Shown here in pieces: positions 5,166 to 8,372 of a stretch of 8,372 nt of DNA. The stretch lies in NCBI GenBank assembly GCA_031273885.1, contig JAISRA010000066.1, positions 1-8,372 on the forward strand, read 5' to 3'. Both the position numbers and the translations under genes were made by a program. This DNA is from Endomicrobium sp. (GTDB lineage Bacteria > Elusimicrobiota > Endomicrobiia > Endomicrobiales > Endomicrobiaceae). Position 1 is the stretch's first letter; the number at the start of each line of letters is the position of its first letter. Under the pieces are notes generated by a model. The model was given only the letters and a program-made list of their open reading frames with translations, did not search any database and was not told where the DNA came from.

Positions 5166-5177
5166 TGCTGAGGGCGG
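5166..5177 (+). repeat. candidate attachment site within the tRNA-Leu 3' end
   Basis: TGCTGAGGGCGG, identical and in the same orientation to 2627-2638. This copy is part of the complete tRNA gene, as expected when an element carries its own copy of the tRNA end and restores the gene on insertion. Confidence 0.5.
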
Positions 5178-5249
5178 GATTTGAACCCGCACCGCCCTTT
5201 CGGGGACAGGCTTCTGAGACCTGCGTGTCTGCCGTTCCACCACCTCAGC
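5166..5249 (-). tRNA. tRNA-Leu (anticodon CAG)
   Basis: 84 nt on the minus strand. The acceptor stem GCTGAGG pairs with CCTCAGC, and the discriminator is A. The anticodon stem CAGGT/GCCTG holds loop CTCAGAA with anticodon CAG (plus-strand 5214-5216), reading CUG leucine codons. The long variable arm (CCC-CGAAA-GGG) is the class II feature expected of leucine tRNAs. The T arm is GCGGG-TTCAAAT-CCCGC. CCA is not encoded; TT follows the discriminator. All arms are intact, so the gene should be functional. Its 3' end coincides with the right boundary repeat of the putative element, so it is probably the integration target. Confidence 0.97.
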
Positions 5250-5300
5250 TTAAAACGCTTGAAAGTTCATCTTAATTTAAGAGTAAATCGTAAGGATAGT

Positions 5301-5328
5301 ATCATATAATCATACATTTTACAATCAA
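5301..5328 (-). promoter_or_regulatory. probable tRNA-Leu promoter
   Basis: On the minus strand TTGATT (5328-5323), a 16-nt spacer and TATGAT (5306-5301) form a plausible sigma-70 promoter. A start near 5294 would give a leader of about 45 nt before the mature tRNA 5' end at 5249. Base match is 9 of 12. Confidence 0.4.
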
Positions 5329-5413
5329 TATTGACCAGTCAACGGATACAAGAAAATACAACTTGGCCGTTCTGTAATTTTCCAGGGAACTTACCATAGA
5401 GAAAAAACAAACA

Positions 5414-5442
5414 TTGACAAACAGACCAGATTAAAATACACT
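5414..5442 (+). promoter_or_regulatory. candidate sigma-70 promoter for the autotransporter leader
   Basis: TTGACA (5414-5419), a 17-nt spacer and TACACT (5437-5442): a perfect -35, a fair -10 and ideal spacing. A transcript from about 5449 would have a leader of about 400 nt before the autotransporter start at 5847. I see no better promoter closer to the gene. Confidence 0.45.
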
Positions 5443-5543
5443 ATTTTACGCAGGTTTTATCCTTATGTCTAACATAAAAAATGTTTAGAAACTTTTTGGA
5501 AGAGAAACATCTAATGAAAAAAGAAAAATAAAAAATTAAGATA

Positions 5544-5574
5544 AGAGGTCTTTTTTTGAAGACTCTAATTTTTT
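5544..5574 (+). terminator. terminator-like hairpin in the leader
   Basis: AGAGGTC (5544-5550) and GACTCT (5561-5566) form a 6-bp stem with one bulged G and a 10-nt T-rich loop, followed by AA and six T (5569-5574). The stem is weak. It could be an attenuator, or the end of a short RNA from the promoter at 5414. Confidence 0.35.
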
Positions 5575-5792
5575 CAATATTTCCTATAGAACAAAACAAT
5601 CCACAAGCAAGCCCAAAGAATAGCTATAATCAAACAAAAACAATAAAATCACTAACTTTATTTTCAGATATACTAAAACCATGTGTAACTAGTGTTCAAA
5701 AGATGCATCCTGTTTTTAGGATCTAAGCACCGGATCTTTAAAATCTTATCAAACGCAAATAATCAGAACATACCGAATATAGAAAGAAACCA

Positions 5793-5817
5793 AATGTCGA
5801 AAGACATTGTGTTTTTT
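5793..5817 (+). terminator. GAAA-tetraloop hairpin plus T run before the autotransporter start
   Basis: AATGTC (5793-5798), loop GAAA and GACATT (5803-5808) form a perfect 6-bp stem with a stable tetraloop, followed by GTG and six T (5812-5817). It ends about 20 nt before the ribosome binding site. With no promoter visible after it, the gene's transcript would have to read through, so an attenuator is possible. Confidence 0.4.
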
Positions 5818-5846
5818 AATTTTAAAGAATAAAAAAGGGTACAAGA

Positions 5847-8372
5847 ATGAAGAAAGTATTAATGCTGATATTAATTATGATGATGCTTGCAGGTGTTAAA
5901 GAGGTAGTGTGGGGGCAAGAAGTAAGCGTTTCGGATTTTTCTGAGTTTAATGCTGCTATAAGTTCAGGAGAGGAACAAACTGTAATAGTGACAGATCACA
6001 TTGAGTTAAAGGGAACCTGTAACGTAGGCGCTGGCACTAAAACAGTGAGCGGAGGAGGTTTTAATTTGGATGGTGGTGCTAAAAATGATGCTTTTAGACT
6101 TAGAGAGGGTAAGACCTTAAAAATAATCGGAAAGTTAACAATGGAAAACTTTGGATACGTGATTAATTGTGCTGAATCAAGTGTAAGTTTTGACGATTCA
6201 GAGATAAATATTTCAAGTAATATAATACCCAGTTATGGAACAATGTTTTTTTCTACAAAATCAAGTTTAAATATTAATAATTCTCAAATGGAGCTTTCAA
6301 ACAACAATATGAGTGTGCAGGGCGGAGTGCTAGCTTGTCTAGAAACAACTGTAACTATTAACGCTTCAATCTTAACGTTTTTAAATAATCAAGCAAGCAC
6401 CGGTGGAGCAATATATTGTGATGAAGTAAGTTTAAATATTGACGACTCAAATTTAACGTTTTTAAATAATCAAGCAAGCATCGGTGGAGCAATATATTGT
6501 GAGAAAGTAAGTTTAAATATTGACGACTCAAGTTTAACGTTTTTAAATAATAAGACATTGCTGGATAACGGAACAATGTTTTTTGTTGAATCAAATGTAA
6601 ATTTTAGCAATTCAAATATAATATTTTCAAGTAATAACGTAAATGGCAATGGCGGAGCAATAATGCTTGAGGACACATCAACTCTAATTATCACCGGATC
6701 AAGTTTAACATTTGAAAATAATATCTCAGGTAGCCGTGGCGGAGCGATAACACTTCTAGACTCAATGCTAACTATCAGCGAATCAAGTTTAACATTTGAA
6801 AATAATATCTCAACTAGCCAGCATGGCGGAGCGATAATGCTTGACACATCAACTCTAATTATCACCGGATCAAGTTTAACATTTGAAAATAATATAGCCA
6901 AAGAAAAAGGTGGCGGAGCAATAATGCTTGAAAGAGCAATGCTAACTATCACTGGATCAAGTTTAACATTTGAAAATAATATCTCAAGCCGTGGAGGAGC
7001 GATGTACTTTTTACGATCAACTACAACTATCACTGGATCAAGTTTAACATTTAAAAATAATATCTCAAGTAACCTTGGCGGAGCGATAGGCTCTCTAGAA
7101 TCAACTGTGAATATCGATAGAGTAAAAGTGGCGTTTTCAAGTAACCGCTCAAGCTTGCCTGGCGGAGCGATAGGCTTTTTAGGATCGATTACAACTATCA
7201 CCGGATCAAGCTTAATATTTGAAAATAATATCTCAAGTAGATATGGCGGAGCGGTAAATTGCTCTTCCGGGCAACTAATCTTTGAAGACAGCGATGTGGA
7301 GTTCATCGGCAATAAAGCACAAAATGGAGGAGCATTGTGTATACAATGCGAAAGGATAGTAAAACTAACAAATGTAACGTTTAGAGATAATATAGCGACA
7401 GGAAATGGAGGCGGGATATTCATAGAAACAGGTGAGTTAACAATAACTACAAATGAAAATAAAATAAGCGAATTTGCTGGAAACAAAGCAAATAGACAAT
7501 CAAATGGAATATATATGTATGGAGCAGGTACAATAACCTTTAACGGGACCGGACGCGTAAATATGAAAGACGCAATAATGGCAACAGGATGCAATATAAA
7601 TATAGAAGATAGTTGTGAGTTTTACTTAAGCGGCATGGAAATATCTAAGGTAAAGAATTTAAAAATAGGAGACAGTAGCACATTTAACTTAGAAGCAAAT
7701 ACGCGGATGGCAATATGTGGAGATTTAACGATAGAGAGCAACGGAGTGTTTAATACGGGTTTTGGGATGGAAGAGGCGGTATCAATATTGGGTAGTTATA
7801 TACAATCAGGTACGTGGACAATAGGTATAGAAAAAAGAGAAATCGACAATTATTTATCCGTATATGAGGATGTAATTTTGGGTACAGGGAGTACATTAAA
7901 TATAGATATGAATGGAACAGGAGCGGATAATGAGTTGAGAGCGTATAGGTTGATAAACTACGAAAAAGGTTGTATAGGTAAATTTGGAAGAGTGGTTTTT
8001 AGCAGCACAAGCAAAAATCCAAATTACGAATTAACATATAGTAATAATAGTATAGTATTGACGGTAAAAGGCTCGACAGAAACAGAAAAAGATTCGGAAG
8101 TCTCGGCTGGAAGAGAAAGAGACTCGAAAGTCTCGGCTGAAAGAGAAAGAGACTCAGAAGTCTCAGTGGGAACAAATTTTGGTGGAATAAAAGGATTAAA
8201 CGCTAATCAGAAAGAAGTAGCAAGGACATTGGATGTTTTATCTTCAAAGGAGAAAGGAGAGAAACTGGCAGAGATAGGATTGATAAATAATATGAGCGAA
8301 GAAGGCAAGAAAGCAGCGTTAGGAGAACTGAGCGGATATTTTATAAGCAATGTGATAAAAGGGGAAGGTGAA
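5847..8372 (+). CDS. Pmp-like autotransporter adhesin, partial (3' end outside window)
   Basis: Open for 842 codons to the window edge, with no stop. The start is set by AAAGGG at 5834-5839, 7 nt before ATG 5847. Residues 1-23 are a Sec signal peptide (MKK, hydrophobic core, cut after VWG before QE). Residues about 25-110 form the start of a passenger. Residues 112-529 are about 15 beta-helix repeats of 26-29 aa, each with an FxxN (mostly FENN or FLNN) and a GGA[I/V/M/L] motif, the signature of Chlamydia polymorphic membrane proteins. A Ser/Thr/Asn/Gly-rich beta region follows to about 745, then a charged linker repeat (749-775). From about 787, NQKEVARTLDVL... and LGELSGYFISNVI match the start of autotransporter C-terminal domains; the beta barrel lies beyond the window. 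The protein should be exported through the outer membrane and displayed at the surface, perhaps for adhesion. About 12 cysteines in the passenger are unusual for autotransporters but typical of Pmps. Confidence 0.88.
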   Translation, partial: MKKVLMLILIMMMLAGVKEVVWGQEVSVSDFSEFNAAISSGEEQTVIVTDHIELKGTCNVGAGTKTVSGGGFNLDGGAKNDAFRLREGKTLKIIGKLTMENFGYVINCAESSVSFDDSEINISSNIIPSYGTMFFSTKSSLNINNSQMELSNNNMSVQGGVLACLETTVTINASILTFLNNQASTGGAIYCDEVSLNIDDSNLTFLNNQASIGGAIYCEKVSLNIDDSSLTFLNNKTLLDNGTMFFVESNVNFSNSNIIFSSNNVNGNGGAIMLEDTSTLIITGSSLTFENNISGSRGGAITLLDSMLTISESSLTFENNISTSQHGGAIMLDTSTLIITGSSLTFENNIAKEKGGGAIMLERAMLTITGSSLTFENNISSRGGAMYFLRSTTTITGSSLTFKNNISSNLGGAIGSLESTVNIDRVKVAFSSNRSSLPGGAIGFLGSITTITGSSLIFENNISSRYGGAVNCSSGQLIFEDSDVEFIGNKAQNGGALCIQCERIVKLTNVTFRDNIATGNGGGIFIETGELTITTNENKISEFAGNKANRQSNGIYMYGAGTITFNGTGRVNMKDAIMATGCNINIEDSCEFYLSGMEISKVKNLKIGDSSTFNLEANTRMAICGDLTIESNGVFNTGFGMEEAVSILGSYIQSGTWTIGIEKREIDNYLSVYEDVILGTGSTLNIDMNGTGADNELRAYRLINYEKGCIGKFGRVVFSSTSKNPNYELTYSNNSIVLTVKGSTETEKDSEVSAGRERDSKVSAERERDSEVSVGTNFGGIKGLNANQKEVARTLDVLSSKEKGEKLAEIGLINNMSEEGKKAALGELSGYFISNVIKGEGE
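6180..7433 (+). repeat. array of about 15 Pmp-type repeats in the autotransporter gene
   Basis: Units of roughly 78-87 nt encode (T/S)LTITGSSLTFENNIS...GGAI-like segments. Six units share a near-identical core (ATCACYGGATCAAG, then TTAACATTTGAAAATAATAT) at about 6690, 6776, 6860, 6950, 7030 and 7198. The first units are more diverged. Confidence 0.85.
6376..6537 (+). repeat. 81-bp tandem duplication within the passenger
   Basis: Positions 6376-6456 and 6457-6537 are almost identical, differing at only a few bases, and a third copy begins at 6538 but soon diverges. The unit is 27 codons (FLNNQAS.GGAIYC.. then SLNIDDS.LT), so gain or loss of a copy keeps the frame. Confidence 0.85.
8091..8170 (+). 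repeat. 30-bp tandem repeat coding for a charged linker
   Basis: Copies start at 8091, 8121 and 8151 (the last partial, 20 bp). They encode DSEVSAGRER, DSKVSAERER and DSEVSVG. The repeat joins the passenger to the C-terminal translocator and is probably flexible or helical. Copy-number change would keep the frame. Confidence 0.85.

Larger units (their letters stand above)
2627..5177. mobile_element. putative tRNA-Leu-integrated mini-element or decayed phage satellite
   Basis: A 12-bp perfect direct repeat (TGCTGAGGGCGG) bounds this 2.5-kb segment, and the right copy is exactly the 3' end of an intact tRNA-Leu gene. The segment extends from the tRNA 3' end away from the gene body, as expected for tyrosine-integrase insertion. 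Inside lie a CI-type regulator (minus), a divergent plus-strand promoter, paired hairpins, HTH genes and short overlapping ORFs, two of them with premature stops. No integrase or structural gene is visible, so the element would be non-autonomous or a remnant. The boundaries are inferred; the repeat is short but GC-rich in AT-rich DNA. Confidence 0.55.
5250..5846. other. long intergenic region between the tRNA and the autotransporter gene
   Basis: I see no convincing gene in these roughly 600 bases. They hold the tRNA promoter (minus), a plus-strand promoter at 5414-5442, and four hairpins that would lie in the autotransporter leader. Two of the hairpins are described as separate entries. The other two are CTAACAT/ATGTTTAG (5469-5488, one bulge) and an 11-position stem with one mismatch and one G-U pair (5713-5723 with 5733-5743, 9-nt loop). 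Short ORFs present lack ribosome binding sites and recognisable motifs. Confidence 0.6.

Noticed and set aside
5556..5725. TTG-started frame of about 56 codons in the autotransporter leader
   Set aside because: There is no ribosome binding site, it begins inside a terminator-like hairpin, and the composition is unremarkable.
6180..7433. Regular repeats considered as a CRISPR array
   Set aside because: The units are coding, in one open frame, with variable amino acid spacers and no constant repeat-spacer structure.
6470..7594. Long minus-strand open frame (374 codons) with repeats
   Set aside because: It is antisense to the autotransporter repeats, and its repeats are their mirror image. The plus frame has a ribosome binding site, a signal peptide and known motifs; the minus frame has none.

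Overview
The window is AT-rich bacterial DNA with an outer-membrane autotransporter, so the cell is diderm. The mix of decaying housekeeping genes, a degraded integrated element and a Pmp-like autotransporter suggests a host-associated bacterium under relaxed selection. My best guess is Elusimicrobiota of the Endomicrobium type. That is inference from gene style only; no marker in the window proves it.

Positions 1-2596 are chromosomal. They hold the 3' end of nadC (NAD synthesis), birA (biotin-protein ligase, whose N-terminal DNA-binding domain has been broken by frameshifts), a small two-helix membrane protein behind an extended -10 promoter, ybaB/ebfC (nucleoid-associated protein), a frameshifted gene of about 118 codons, and a three-helix PQ-loop/SemiSWEET-like membrane protein.

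Positions 2627-5177 look like a small integrated element. The last 12 bases of an intact minus-strand tRNA-Leu(CAG) gene (5166-5249) recur as a direct repeat at 2627-2638, which is the layout left by insertion into a tRNA 3' end. Between the repeats are a Cro/CI-type regulator on the minus strand, a strong divergent plus-strand promoter that starts inside its leader, an inverted repeat at the predicted start of that transcript, and two perfect hairpins (10 and 12 bp) whose loops and spacer are also mutually complementary. A plus-strand run of short, overlapping genes follows: two small helix-turn-helix genes (one interrupted by TAG), two coiled-coil genes that look like tandem paralogues, and a 54-codon ORF ending at a TGA. 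No integrase, replicase or structural gene is visible. The layout resembles the immunity and early region of a temperate phage or phage satellite, reduced and partly decayed.

Positions 5250-5846 are non-coding as far as I can tell. They contain a likely tRNA promoter (minus), a TTGACA-17-TACACT promoter (plus), and four hairpins in what would be a leader of about 400 nt, two of them followed by T runs. From 5847 to the window edge runs an open frame of 842 codons: a signal peptide, about 15 repeats of 26-29 residues with Chlamydia Pmp-type FxxN and GGA[I/V/M/L] motifs, a charged 10-residue linker repeat, and the beginning of a C-terminal autotransporter domain that continues beyond the window.
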